This document shows positions 8,431-15,786 of a stretch of DNA of 24,150 nucleotides, piece after piece. Source of the stretch: an uncultured Bacilli bacterium. GTDB lineage: Bacteria > Bacillota_I > Bacilli_A > RF39 > UBA660. A program made the position numbers and the translations under genes. The stretch is from positions 1 through 24,150 of the forward strand of contig CAJGDV010000008.1 of assembly GCA_904502155.1 (NCBI GenBank), in the 5' to 3' direction. Under the pieces are notes generated by a model. It searched no databases. It was not told where the DNA came from and saw nothing but the letters and a program-made list of their open reading frames with translations. Each line of letters begins with the position of its first letter. Position 1 is the stretch's first letter.

Positions 8431-10179
8431 ATGGAAAAAAATTTAAGTAAATTGAAAAATTTATGTGAGTTTTGTAACATAAGTGCAGGAAAAATAAACG
8501 ACGAATATTTGTTTACATTAAATGCTGTGGATATTTTATATTACAATAAAAATATTGGTCAAATAGATATAACAGATGGATTTGTTGATGGACCTAATGA
8601 TGGTGGAATAGACTATATATTTAATAAAGATGATGTAATGTATTTAGTACAAGGAAAATCTTCAAATAGTCTTTCTGTTGAAGATATTAAAAATGTTTTT
8701 AATAAAATTTGTGATACAATAGAAAATTTTGAAAATGATAAAAGTAGCCGCTATAGTAATAAATTACAAAGTACATATTTAAATAAATATGATGATTTAA
8801 GTGATGATAAAAACATTCAAATTGTTTTATTTACAAACACTAAAATAACTGAGGATATGAAAGCTAAAATAGATGACTTTATTTATTCTAAAAGAATGTC
8901 CAATTACATTGTAAAAATATATGATGGTTCTGATATAGAAAACATATTTTTTGAATCAAATCAATTGGATGAATTTGTAGAAAACTATTCAGTTGAATTA
9001 TTTGATATTAGAAATTATTTAACATATAAAGAAGGAATGATTGTTAATATTAAAGCATCTTCATTAAGAACATTATATAAACAATATTCTCAAAAAGGAT
9101 TATTTAATTTTAACTTAAGAGAACATATTTCTCAAAAAAATGTTGATAATGCTATAGATGATACAATTAAAAACGATCCTGAAAATTTTTGGTTTTATAA
9201 TAATGGAATAACAATTGGATGTGTAGACTATTATCTAGATGGTAACACGATAAAATTAGAAAAATTTTCAATTATAAATGGGGCTCAAACAACAACCAAA
9301 ATAGGCAATTCTAGTTTTGATTCAAAACATAATGATTTTCCAATTGTTTGTAAGATTGTAAAAGCAAAAGGCTCTTTAAAAGAATCACAATTATTTATAA
9401 ATAAAATATCTGAGGCTTCAAATTCTCAAAAACCAATTCGTCCAAGAGATTTAAAAGCTAATGCTGTAGAACAAAGAAAACTTCAATCACTTTGTATGAA
9501 TAACAAACATCAATTATTTATAGAAATAAAAAGAGGTGTTAAACCAATAAGTAATAATTCTATAAATAAATGGCAAAAAATTTCAAATGAATATTTAGGA
9601 CAATTAATTTTATCTTGTATTCTTCAAAGACCAGGTACAGCTAGAAGTGGTAAAGCTTCAATTTTTACATCTGAAAAAACATATAATAAAGTATATAGAA
9701 GAAATCATGATGCAAATACTTTATATGATCTAGTAAGAATTGCAAACATATATGATGAATTTAAAATTCATTATATAAATGAAAAAGAAGAAGATTTAGA
9801 TTTAATAGGTATTTGCCAAAATGGTAAGCTTACAATTTTAGCAATAGTATTCTATTTATATAAATTTTTTAATAATATTGTTGAGGGATATAATGATCCA
9901 TATGTTTTAGAAGATAATATAAAAGGTGATTTAACTTTAAAATATTTAGAAGATGATTATGAAAATAAACTTTATAGTTTTTTTGAATTAATTATACAGT
10001 TATTATCTGATATTTATAAAAATCATAGAAATGATAACAACAGTAAAGCAACAAGTTATTCAAATTTCTTTAAAACTGACAAAACATATATTGATACTAT
10101 ATTAAAAGATTTAGATACAATTTTAAAAAGAGAGTACATAAAAAAAGAAATATGTAATTATATATCTATATTTAATTAA
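8431..10179 (+). CDS. AIPR-family protein with nuclease-like N-terminal domain
   Basis: A 582-aa member of the AIPR (abortive infection phage resistance) family. Diagnostic motifs are FWFYNNGIT (253-261) and IINGAQTT (281-288), followed by the SNSQKPIRPRDLKAN region. The first ~130 residues look like an Mrr/PD-(D/E)XK-type nuclease core: DGPNDGGID (53-61) then YLVQGK, giving D61 and Q74-x-K76, with E25 in a preceding helix. AIPR proteins accompany restriction-like systems containing GHKL ATPases. This is therefore the likely effector, cutting DNA or RNA when the GHKL module is triggered. A very strong AAAAGGGGGGA site lies 33 nt after the previous stop, so it may be made at higher level than the upstream subunits. 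Family assignment is firm; catalytic activity is inferred. Confidence 0.88.
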   Translation: MEKNLSKLKNLCEFCNISAGKINDEYLFTLNAVDILYYNKNIGQIDITDGFVDGPNDGGIDYIFNKDDVMYLVQGKSSNSLSVEDIKNVFNKICDTIENFENDKSSRYSNKLQSTYLNKYDDLSDDKNIQIVLFTNTKITEDMKAKIDDFIYSKRMSNYIVKIYDGSDIENIFFESNQLDEFVENYSVELFDIRNYLTYKEGMIVNIKASSLRTLYKQYSQKGLFNFNLREHISQKNVDNAIDDTIKNDPENFWFYNNGITIGCVDYYLDGNTIKLEKFSIINGAQTTTKIGNSSFDSKHNDFPIVCKIVKAKGSLKESQLFINKISEASNSQKPIRPRDLKANAVEQRKLQSLCMNNKHQLFIEIKRGVKPISNNSINKWQKISNEYLGQLILSCILQRPGTARSGKASIFTSEKTYNKVYRRNHDANTLYDLVRIANIYDEFKIHYINEKEEDLDLIGICQNGKLTILAIVFYLYKFFNNIVEGYNDPYVLEDNIKGDLTLKYLEDDYENKLYSFFELIIQLLSDIYKNHRNDNNSKATSYSNFFKTDKTYIDTILKDLDTILKREYIKKEICNYISIFN

Positions 10180-10196
10180 TTTATAATATTGATTCA

Positions 10197-10487
10197 ATGA
10201 ATAAAACTAAAGATTTAGAAGATAAAATAAAACAAATAGTTAAAAGCTACGTACTTGACAAAATTGATATAGACATCATAGATATACAAATATATGGAAG
10301 TAGAACTAAAGAAGCAGCAAGAGAAGATAGTGATTTAGACATATTACTAGAATATAAAGGAAATATAAGAGAAGATGATTTATTCAATATACTAAATGAT
10401 GATCCATTATATATAGATGATATTAAAGTAGATATAAATCCTATAAAAGGAAGAACTATAAAAGAATATATGAAAAACTTATTTTAA
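10197..10487 (+). CDS. MNT-type minimal nucleotidyltransferase domain protein
   Basis: A 96-aa nucleotidyltransferase of the polymerase-beta superfamily. The active-site pattern is intact: GSR (34-36), then EDSDLD with D46 and D48, then VDINPI with D79 as the third carboxylate. MNT proteins usually pair with a HEPN toxin, which they neutralise by AMPylating it. No HEPN gene is present on either side, so this is an orphan or works with the neighbouring defence operon. No Shine-Dalgarno sequence precedes the ATG. Instead a TATAAT (10182-10187) sits 9 nt before it, so the gene may be made from a leaderless or near-leaderless mRNA or by read-through from the AIPR gene 17 nt upstream. Confidence 0.85.
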   Translation: MNKTKDLEDKIKQIVKSYVLDKIDIDIIDIQIYGSRTKEAAREDSDLDILLEYKGNIREDDLFNILNDDPLYIDDIKVDINPIKGRTIKEYMKNLF

Positions 10488-10503
10488 TTAATAAGTTTTT
10501 TTT
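10473..10503 (+). terminator. Intrinsic terminator after the MNT gene
   Basis: An 11-bp A/T-rich hairpin, AAAAACTTATT (10473-10483) and AATAAGTTTTT (10490-10500), spans the MNT stop codon and ends in an 8-T run. It closes the defence operon. Confidence 0.8.
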
Positions 10504-10541
10504 GTCTCTTTTAAAGCGACCAAAATAAAAATAAAATAGTA

Positions 10542-10547
10542 TATACT
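10542..10547 (+). promoter_or_regulatory. Candidate -10 box of the structured RNA/DUF2828 transcript
   Basis: TATACT lies 7 nt before base 10554, where the 5' arm of the outer RNA helix begins, so the transcript would start exactly at the structured RNA. No clear -35 is visible; GCGACC (10516-10521) is too far away. Supported mainly by its position. Confidence 0.4.
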
Positions 10548-10564
10548 TAAAACAGTTAGAAAGA

Positions 10565-10580
10565 CACATCCAGCAAAAAA
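10565..10580 (+). repeat. RNA motif copy A (hairpin A)
   Basis: CACATCCAGCAAAAAA, identical to copy B 48 nt downstream. The CAC is the 3' end of the closing stem's 5' arm and ATCCAGCAAAAAA lies in the loop. Exact conservation in a region otherwise drifting A/T suggests a protein or ligand contact. Confidence 0.85.
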
Positions 10581-10612
10581 TATAATTGAAAACACGTGTC
10601 TAGTAATAAAGC

Positions 10613-10628
10613 CACATCCAGCAAAAAA
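10613..10628 (+). repeat. RNA motif copy B (hairpin B)
   Basis: Second exact copy of the 16-nt motif, in the same structural position of hairpin B. Sequence on either side is unrelated to that around copy A except for the pairing stems. Confidence 0.85.
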
Positions 10629-10691
10629 CAAAATAAATATTAAAATGGTTTAATAGAAGTGGCTTGTTTCTAACTATTAGGAGGTAATACT

Positions 10692-12137
10692 ATGAACTTA
10701 ATAGAAGCTATGAAAAAAAATAATATAATTACAAATACTAAAGGTGGTAAATATTATAAAGAAACATATAACTCTAATTTAGATGTTTTTACTATGCTTT
10801 CAAGACATAGTAATGAAGAAGAAATAATTAGATTATTTAATGAAGCACTAAAAGAAGATGAGAATCTAGCCTTAGCTAATTTACTATATATATTAGATAT
10901 AAGAAATGGAAAAGGTGAAAGAAGATTATTTAAAATAATATTTAAAAATTTATGTTTAAACAATCCTTCCTTAGCTCTAAAAGTATTACCACATATAAAT
11001 GAACTAGGAAGATATGATTACATCCTAGAGGGGCTTAATACACCTATAGAAAAGGATGTTTTAAACCTAATAAAAAACCAATTAAAAATAGATTTAAAAA
11101 CTGATAATCCATCATTATTAGCAAAATGGCTACCAAGCCATAGAACGCATAACAAAAATAATGTTATAGCTAAAAAAATAATGAAAGAATTAAAAATGAC
11201 AGAAAAAGAATATAGAAAAACATTATCAAATTTAAGAACTAAAATAAATATAGTAGAAAAAAACTTAAGTAATAAAGAATATGAAAATATTATCTTTAAA
11301 GAAGTACCTACAAAAGCAATGCTTAAATATAATAATGTATTTAAAAATAAAATATCTTTAAGATATGAAGAATATAAAAAGGAAGTAAAAAAAGGAAACA
11401 CCAAAATAAATACAGAAGGATTATTCTCATATGAAATAATAAAAAATATTATAAACCAAAAAGGTGATAAAGAACTTTATGATTTAATGTGGAATAATCA
11501 AAAAGATGTGTTAAAAGGATGTAACAAAAATGTACTAGTAATGGCAGATACATCAGGATCAATGATGTGCTATGGCGGAATTCCTTACTATACTTCTATA
11601 GGACTAGCACTTTATACAGCAGAAAGAAATAATGGAATCTTCAAAAATCATTTTATGACATTTTCAAGTGATCCTTATTTATGCGAAATAAAAGAAGGAA
11701 CTATAGAAGAAAAAGTAAATAATATTCCATGCTATATTGATAATACCAATATAGATAAAGCTTTTGAACTTCTTTTAAATACAGCAAAAGAAAATAATAT
11801 CAAAGAAGATGAAATGCCAAGTCATATTCTAATTGTCTCTGATATGGAATTTGATCAAGGTGTTTACTCAAAAGGAGGAACTCATTTTAATGGGTTTAGA
11901 AAGGCTTTTAAGGATGCCGGGTATAAATTACCTAAGATAATCTTTTGGAACGTAGCAGGATGCCCTAATGGACTACCTGTTACTAAATTTGATAATGATG
12001 TAGCAATGGTAAGTGGTTTTTCAGTTAATATACTAAATAATTTACTAACACTAGAAAATTATAATCCAGTAGATTTAATGCTTGAAAAATTAAGTACGTA
12101 CTTAGAATTAATAAAAGAAAATTATGAGAAACAATAA
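10692..12137 (+). CDS. DUF2828 family Ro60/TROVE-like vWA protein
   Basis: A 481-aa protein of the DUF2828 family. The N-terminal helical half has the family signature, e.g. YNSNLDVFTMLSRHS and LDIRNGKGERRLFKIIFKNL, resembling the HEAT-like ring of Ro60/TROVE proteins. The C-terminal third is a von Willebrand A-like domain with an intact MIDAS motif DTSGSM (286-291) and a later HILIVSDMEFD strand. Ro60 proteins bind misfolded RNA and Y RNAs; a similar RNA-binding role is inferred for DUF2828, not established by the sequence. It has a strong TAGGAGGT site and is a single-gene unit between two terminators, with a structured RNA immediately upstream. The length is near the family's normal size. 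Confidence 0.85.
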   Translation: MNLIEAMKKNNIITNTKGGKYYKETYNSNLDVFTMLSRHSNEEEIIRLFNEALKEDENLALANLLYILDIRNGKGERRLFKIIFKNLCLNNPSLALKVLPHINELGRYDYILEGLNTPIEKDVLNLIKNQLKIDLKTDNPSLLAKWLPSHRTHNKNNVIAKKIMKELKMTEKEYRKTLSNLRTKINIVEKNLSNKEYENIIFKEVPTKAMLKYNNVFKNKISLRYEEYKKEVKKGNTKINTEGLFSYEIIKNIINQKGDKELYDLMWNNQKDVLKGCNKNVLVMADTSGSMMCYGGIPYYTSIGLALYTAERNNGIFKNHFMTFSSDPYLCEIKEGTIEEKVNNIPCYIDNTNIDKAFELLLNTAKENNIKEDEMPSHILIVSDMEFDQGVYSKGGTHFNGFRKAFKDAGYKLPKIIFWNVAGCPNGLPVTKFDNDVAMVSGFSVNILNNLLTLENYNPVDLMLEKLSTYLELIKENYEKQ

Positions 12138-12157
12138 CTTTATGTTATTGTTTTTTT
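12130..12157 (+). terminator. Intrinsic terminator after the DUF2828 gene
   Basis: AACAATAAC (12130-12138) pairs with GTTATTGTT (12144-12152) over a 5-nt loop, followed by T residues to 12157. The stop codon lies in the 5' arm. Confidence 0.85.
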
Positions 12158-12184
12158 ACATAATTCGACAAAATAGTGTATAAT
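12155..12184 (+). promoter_or_regulatory. Sigma-A promoter for the DUF4230 gene pair
   Basis: The -35 TTTACA (12155-12160) and consensus -10 TATAAT (12179-12184) have an 18-nt spacer. The -35 abuts the upstream terminator's T run. The start codon follows 34 nt after the -10, with AAGGAG in between. Confidence 0.65.
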
Positions 12185-12218
12185 AGACTTAGTTAATAAA
12201 ATAGAAGGAGTAGTAAAC

Positions 12219-12815
12219 ATGGAAGAAAATATTCAAAAAAAGAAAAAACCAATAAAATTATTAATAGGAATAATATTTATAGTAATAATAGCAGTAGTAG
12301 TAATTTTAATTCTAACAAGTAAAGAAGGAAAAGAAACAGTAAACCTTAATGCTACATTAGAAAAAATAGTAGAACAAAACAAATTAGAAACAGTTACATT
12401 TACATACAATGTAGTAGGAAAAGAATGCAAAGAATCAGGATGCAATAAGCATTCAAATAATATTGATGATTATAAATATGTTGTATCATGCAAGGGAACA
12501 GTAACATCAGGAATTGACTTTAAAAAGGTAAAAATTAATTTAGATGAAGAAAACAAAAAATTAGTAGTAGAAATACCTGAAGCAAATATATTAGAAACAA
12601 ATATATCATCAACAAACTTCTTAAATGGTGATAAATTGCCAGCAGATGAAATTGTGTCAGCAAGAGCGCTTTGCAAAAAAGAAATATTACAAAAATCAGC
12701 TGCTGATATGGAATTAAAAAAAGCAGCAAAAGAACAAGTTAAAATTATATTAGGTGTATACTATGAAAAATGGGCTAAATCACTTGGTGATGGTTATAAG
12801 GTAGAAGTTAAATAG
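12219..12815 (+). CDS. DUF4230-like membrane-anchored extracellular protein
   Basis: A 198-aa protein with a short Lys-rich cytoplasmic tail, one membrane span (~13-32) and an extracellular domain. The pattern CKGTVTSGIDFKKVKINLD, KKLVVEIPEANIL and a C-terminal Lys/Ala-rich helix fits DUF4230. Its function is unknown. Cysteines C70 and C75 (CKESGC), C91 and one in ALCKK (~152) could form disulfides outside the cell. A good AAGGAG site precedes the ATG, and the gene lies 11 nt before a lipoprotein paralogue, so the two are co-transcribed. A third relative is encoded on the opposite strand at 15.2-15.8 kb with matching Cys positions. Confidence 0.8.
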   Translation: MEENIQKKKKPIKLLIGIIFIVIIAVVVILILTSKEGKETVNLNATLEKIVEQNKLETVTFTYNVVGKECKESGCNKHSNNIDDYKYVVSCKGTVTSGIDFKKVKINLDEENKKLVVEIPEANILETNISSTNFLNGDKLPADEIVSARALCKKEILQKSAADMELKKAAKEQVKIILGVYYEKWAKSLGDGYKVEVK

Positions 12816-12826
12816 GGAGGCATAAA

Positions 12827-13405
12827 ATGAAAAAAATAATATTATTAATAATGGTTATCCTTTTAACTGGATGTGGAAAAGGAAATGTTGAAGAATTAGG
12901 ACAAAACCTAAAACAAATGGAACTTTATGGTAACCTTGTAACATATCAAGCATATTACCATAACGTAATAGAATACGAAAAAAAAGCAGGAAGTGGAGTT
13001 ACACATTTATTAGAGCAAGATAGAGAATTATTTGTAGAATATAAAGGCACAATAAAATTAGGTATAAGTTTAGATGAAGTAACAATAGATGTTCAAGGTA
13101 ATGAAATAAATGTAAAAATACCAAAAGCAAAAGTTATAGGAGATCCTAACATCGATGAAGATAGTTTTAAAGAAGAAAACTTTATGGAATCAAAAGATAC
13201 AGGATTAAATAAAAATCCAATCACAGCAGATGACTCTAGTAAAGCATTAAAACAAGCACAAGAAGAAATGAAAAAAAATGCACAAGAAGATCAAGAACTA
13301 TTAAAACTAGCTCAAAATCGAGCTAAAATAGTACTAGAAGAAAACATTAGACAATTTAGTATGTTAAAAGAAAATCAATATGTAATTAATTGGAAACTAG
13401 ATTAA
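12827..13405 (+). CDS. Lipoprotein, DUF4230-like
   Basis: A 192-aa exported lipoprotein. The signal peptide ends in a lipobox LTGC (residues 13-16), so Cys16 should be lipid-modified and hold the protein on the outer face of the membrane. The mature part has FVEYKGTIKLGISLDEVTID and EINVKIPKAKVIG, parallel to the preceding DUF4230-like protein, followed by a long Gln/Lys/Glu helix (~130-175). It lacks the extra cysteines of its two relatives. A GGGAGG site lies in the short gap after the upstream gene, and a terminator follows. Function unknown; probably a partner or variant of the upstream paralogue. Confidence 0.8.
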   Translation: MKKIILLIMVILLTGCGKGNVEELGQNLKQMELYGNLVTYQAYYHNVIEYEKKAGSGVTHLLEQDRELFVEYKGTIKLGISLDEVTIDVQGNEINVKIPKAKVIGDPNIDEDSFKEENFMESKDTGLNKNPITADDSSKALKQAQEEMKKNAQEDQELLKLAQNRAKIVLEENIRQFSMLKENQYVINWKLD

Positions 13406-13427
13406 TATAAAAATATTTTATAAATTG

Positions 13428-13458
13428 AAAAACAAATCAAATAGATTTGTTTTTTTTT
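13428..13458 (+). terminator. Intrinsic terminator after the DUF4230-like pair
   Basis: AAAAACAAATC (13428-13438) pairs with GATTTGTTTTT (13444-13454) over a 5-nt loop and continues into Ts. Confidence 0.85.
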
Positions 13459-13506
13459 ATATATTTTAAAAAAATAGTAAAATATATTCAATTTTTAAAC
13501 ATTTTC

Positions 13507-13535
13507 TTGACATTAAAATTGAAAAATAATAGAAT
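13507..13535 (+). promoter_or_regulatory. Strong sigma-A promoter for the surface protein gene
   Basis: Consensus -35 TTGACA (13507-13512), optimal 17-nt spacer and -10 TAGAAT (13530-13535). It is the best -35 in the window and suggests high expression of the surface protein. Confidence 0.8.
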
Positions 13536-13571
13536 ATTAAGCCAACAAGTCATCAAAAAGGAGATAAAAAA

Positions 13572-15206
13572 ATGAAAAAAATATTATTTATTATACTTGC
13601 CTTATTTTCATTTAATTTAAAAGTTAATGCTGAAGTAGAAACTAATTTAGAAGAAGAATTAGTAGGTCAAAATACAAAAACTATTATTTCTAAAGTAAAT
13701 GAAAAAGATGAAGCATTAATTGGTTCAAAATTACAAATTTTAGATTTAGAAAAAAATGTATTATATGAGTGGATTACAGATGGTACAGATTATGAAGTAA
13801 TGTTACCAGCTGGAAAGTATATTTTACATGAAGTAGAAGCGCCAGAAGGCTACGAAATATCAGCTGATCAAGAATTTGAAATTGAAGTAATAATTGAAGA
13901 TGAAATTATTGGAGATGCTGACATGAATGAATATCCATGTGACCATGGAGAAGATAATGCATCACCAATGTACTATGTAACAATTAAAGGTGTAAGCTAT
14001 GAAACATATTGCATAAATCAAGGTTTAGCAACACCAAATGGTAATGATTATAATGGGCAAATAATTACACCAGATGAACTTAGAGAGTTTACAAAACAAG
14101 AAACAAACATAGATACAGAAGGTTATACAATCAATAAATATATTTATGTTAATACTGAAACTGTTCCTGATTATGACGTTTCAGATCAAACTATGACAAA
14201 CAGGGAATTATATGATAAAGTTTTAGATATTATCTACCACCGTCATTTAGCTGTTAGAGATCCAAGATTTAAAGACTTAACAGTTGAGGAAATAAGATTC
14301 GTAACAGAAATAGCACTTAAAAATTATTTAAATGCTAGAATTACAACTTATGAAACTGATAGAGTTTTAAATGGAACTAAAATAGCACATGTTGCTTATA
14401 ACGCTAATGGGGAGTTATGGAAAACAGGTGATGGAACTAAATATTATAAAATTTATAATAAATTTTATAATAGAGAATATCTATATGATGAATCATCTCC
14501 AACAGGATACATTATTTGTAGTGGACAAGGAGATGCTATGGGTAACTTTGCAAAACATTGGTATCATGGACATGGAAGTACAAAAGTTCCAAAAATATAT
14601 GTTGATTTATTCTATTTCTTAATAAATGATGAATCAAAACATCCAGAATCAATGCAATTATTTATGTATTCACCAACATCTAATGCTGATGATATATATC
14701 AAAATTTATTAGGTATTACAGGATACATTGAAGATGTTGAAGTTAAAAGTCAAGCTGTTAAAATGTCAAGTAATTACAGTAATGAAACAAGAGATATTAA
14801 AGTAAATAAAGTATGGATTGATAAACCATTTGGTGAATCAAAAAGACCTGAAGAAATCAGTATTGAATTATATGCTGATGGAGAATTATTTAAACAAATT
14901 ACATTATCAAAAGAAAATAATTGGTCTTATACATTTGAAGGGCTACAAATGTATAAAGATGGTAAAAAAATAGAATATACAATTTTAGAATTAGAAGTAC
15001 CTGAATATGAAACAAGCATTAAAGGTGATATGGAAAATGGATTTGTTATTATTAATACTTTAAATGAAAAATTAGTTCCATCTGAAGGTATAGATGAAAT
15101 TCAAAACCCAAAAACTTTTGATAATATAATTTATAAATTTTTATTAATGATAATTAGTTTAATTGGAATTACTAGTATTTTATTGCAAAAAAAAAGATAT
15201 AATTAA
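13572..15206 (+). CDS. SpaA/thioester-like/Cna-B surface protein with sorting-like signal
   Basis: A 544-aa exported, probably wall-anchored protein. Domains in order: signal peptide (~1-20, cleavage near VNA-E); SpaA-type domain (~30-107), with GKYILHEVEAPEGYE; a central region (~115-400) resembling a thioester domain, with YETYCINQG (Cys147); and a Cna-B domain (~410-495) starting at RDIKVNKVW and containing YTILELEVPEYET. The sorting-like motif NPKTF (512-516) is followed by a hydrophobic span and the tail QKKRYN. SpaA and Cna-B domains commonly carry Lys-Asn isopeptide bonds, and thioester domains attach covalently to host surfaces. The residue aligned by eye with the thioester Gln appears to be Glu246 (VTEIALKNYL), so the bond may not form. 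AAGGAG precedes the ATG. Probable role: adhesin or pilus-like surface subunit. Confidence 0.82.
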   Translation: MKKILFIILALFSFNLKVNAEVETNLEEELVGQNTKTIISKVNEKDEALIGSKLQILDLEKNVLYEWITDGTDYEVMLPAGKYILHEVEAPEGYEISADQEFEIEVIIEDEIIGDADMNEYPCDHGEDNASPMYYVTIKGVSYETYCINQGLATPNGNDYNGQIITPDELREFTKQETNIDTEGYTINKYIYVNTETVPDYDVSDQTMTNRELYDKVLDIIYHRHLAVRDPRFKDLTVEEIRFVTEIALKNYLNARITTYETDRVLNGTKIAHVAYNANGELWKTGDGTKYYKIYNKFYNREYLYDESSPTGYIICSGQGDAMGNFAKHWYHGHGSTKVPKIYVDLFYFLINDESKHPESMQLFMYSPTSNADDIYQNLLGITGYIEDVEVKSQAVKMSSNYSNETRDIKVNKVWIDKPFGESKRPEEISIELYADGELFKQITLSKENNWSYTFEGLQMYKDGKKIEYTILELEVPEYETSIKGDMENGFVIINTLNEKLVPSEGIDEIQNPKTFDNIIYKFLLMIISLIGITSILLQKKRYN

Positions 15207-15218
15207 ATATCTTTTTTT
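15189..15218. terminator. Bidirectional terminator between convergent genes
   Basis: AAAAAAAGATAT (15189-15200) pairs with ATATCTTTTTTT (15207-15218) over a 6-nt loop. A runs on one side and T runs on the other let it serve both strands. Both stop codons lie in or at its edge. Confidence 0.8.
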
Positions 15219-15774
15219 ATTTTACTTCTAATTTATAACCATTATAATTTTCTTTTATCCATGATTCAAAAAATTCTTTTATTTTAGGAACTGAAATATT
15301 TTCAGAATCATTTATTATTTCTTTATCTTTATTTTTTACTTTTTCTTTTAAATCTTTTTTACATATATCTATAAAATTTTTTCTATTAGGTTTTAATTCA
15401 CTATTTTCACTTACTTCAAAAACTTCTATATCTAAGAATTCAGATTCTTCTATTATAAAATCTGGTAAATTTATTAAAATTTTCTTATTTTTAACTTCTA
15501 CATTTATATCTTTTTCATTAACTTTACCTTTAATATAACTTTGATAAACAATTAAATATTCATAATTTTCACATTTATCATCTAAACATTTTTTAGCAGT
15601 ACCATTATGATAAAAACCAAAATCAAGAAATTCATCAGGAATAGCTTTTAGAACATCATTTTCAATTTTTTTGTTAATTTTATTGTTATTTATAACAATA
15701 AATATTAATCCAATAAATAGAACTAAAAGAATACCTAAAAATACAATAAAAGATTTATTTTTTAATAATTTCAT
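15217..15774 (-). CDS. Third DUF4230-like membrane-anchored protein
   Basis: A 185-aa protein with a Lys-rich tail, one membrane span (~9-29) and an extracellular domain, related to the two proteins at 12.2-13.4 kb. Shared marks with the first are a CLDDKC pair (C63, C68) opposite CKESGC, a YIKGKV segment opposite CKGTV, an ICKK opposite ALCKK and the ending GYKLEVK opposite GYKVEVK. The ATG at 15774 is preferred because AGGAGGG lies 7 nt before it; a TTG 6 nt further upstream lies too close to that site. It is transcribed with the small membrane protein upstream, 12 nt away. Function unknown. Confidence 0.75.
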   Translation of the reverse strand: MKLLKNKSFIVFLGILLVLFIGLIFIVINNNKINKKIENDVLKAIPDEFLDFGFYHNGTAKKCLDDKCENYEYLIVYQSYIKGKVNEKDINVEVKNKKILINLPDFIIEESEFLDIEVFEVSENSELKPNRKNFIDICKKDLKEKVKNKDKEIINDSENISVPKIKEFFESWIKENYNGYKLEVK

Positions 15775-15786
15775 ACCCAAACCCTC

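Larger units (their letters stand above)
10554..10675 (+). ncRNA. Structured RNA with twin hairpins upstream of the DUF2828 gene
   Basis: A three-way-junction RNA can be drawn directly. The outer helix is AGTTAGAAA (10554-10562) with TTTCTAACT (10667-10675), 9 perfect pairs. Hairpin A is closed by GACAC (10563-10567) and GTGTC (10596-10600). Hairpin B is closed by GCCAC (10611-10615) and GTGGC (10659-10663), extended one pair by A10610-T10664, and contains an inner hairpin ATTAAA/TTTAAT (10639-10654) with a 4-nt loop. The second pair of the closing stems changes from A-T to C-G between the two hairpins, which is internal compensatory evidence for pairing. Both hairpins carry the same 16-nt sequence at the 5' side of the loop. 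The 3' arm ends 3 nt before TAGGAGG of the DUF2828 gene. DUF2828 is Ro60/TROVE-like, so this may be a Y-RNA-like ligand or a cis-regulatory leader. I match it to no named RNA class. Confidence 0.75.

Noticed and set aside
1..10503. Integrated prophage or plasmid backbone carrying the defence genes
   Set aside because: No integrase, transposase, structural phage or replication genes were seen. Only the clustering of defence genes suggests mobility.
10554..10675. Type III toxin-antitoxin RNA repeats or a short CRISPR array
   Set aside because: Only two 16-nt copies exist, in unlike hairpins of different size. The downstream protein is a 481-aa DUF2828 protein, not a small ToxN-like RNase, and no cas genes are present.
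10554..10691. Classical riboswitch that hides the ribosome binding site
   Set aside because: The outer helix ends 3 nt before TAGGAGG, and I find no anti-Shine-Dalgarno segment in the RNA able to pair with it. A regulatory role remains possible by another route.
11018..11404. 128-codon minus-strand open frame inside the DUF2828 gene
   Set aside because: Its composition reflects the antisense of A-rich coding sequence, and the plus-strand gene is well supported.
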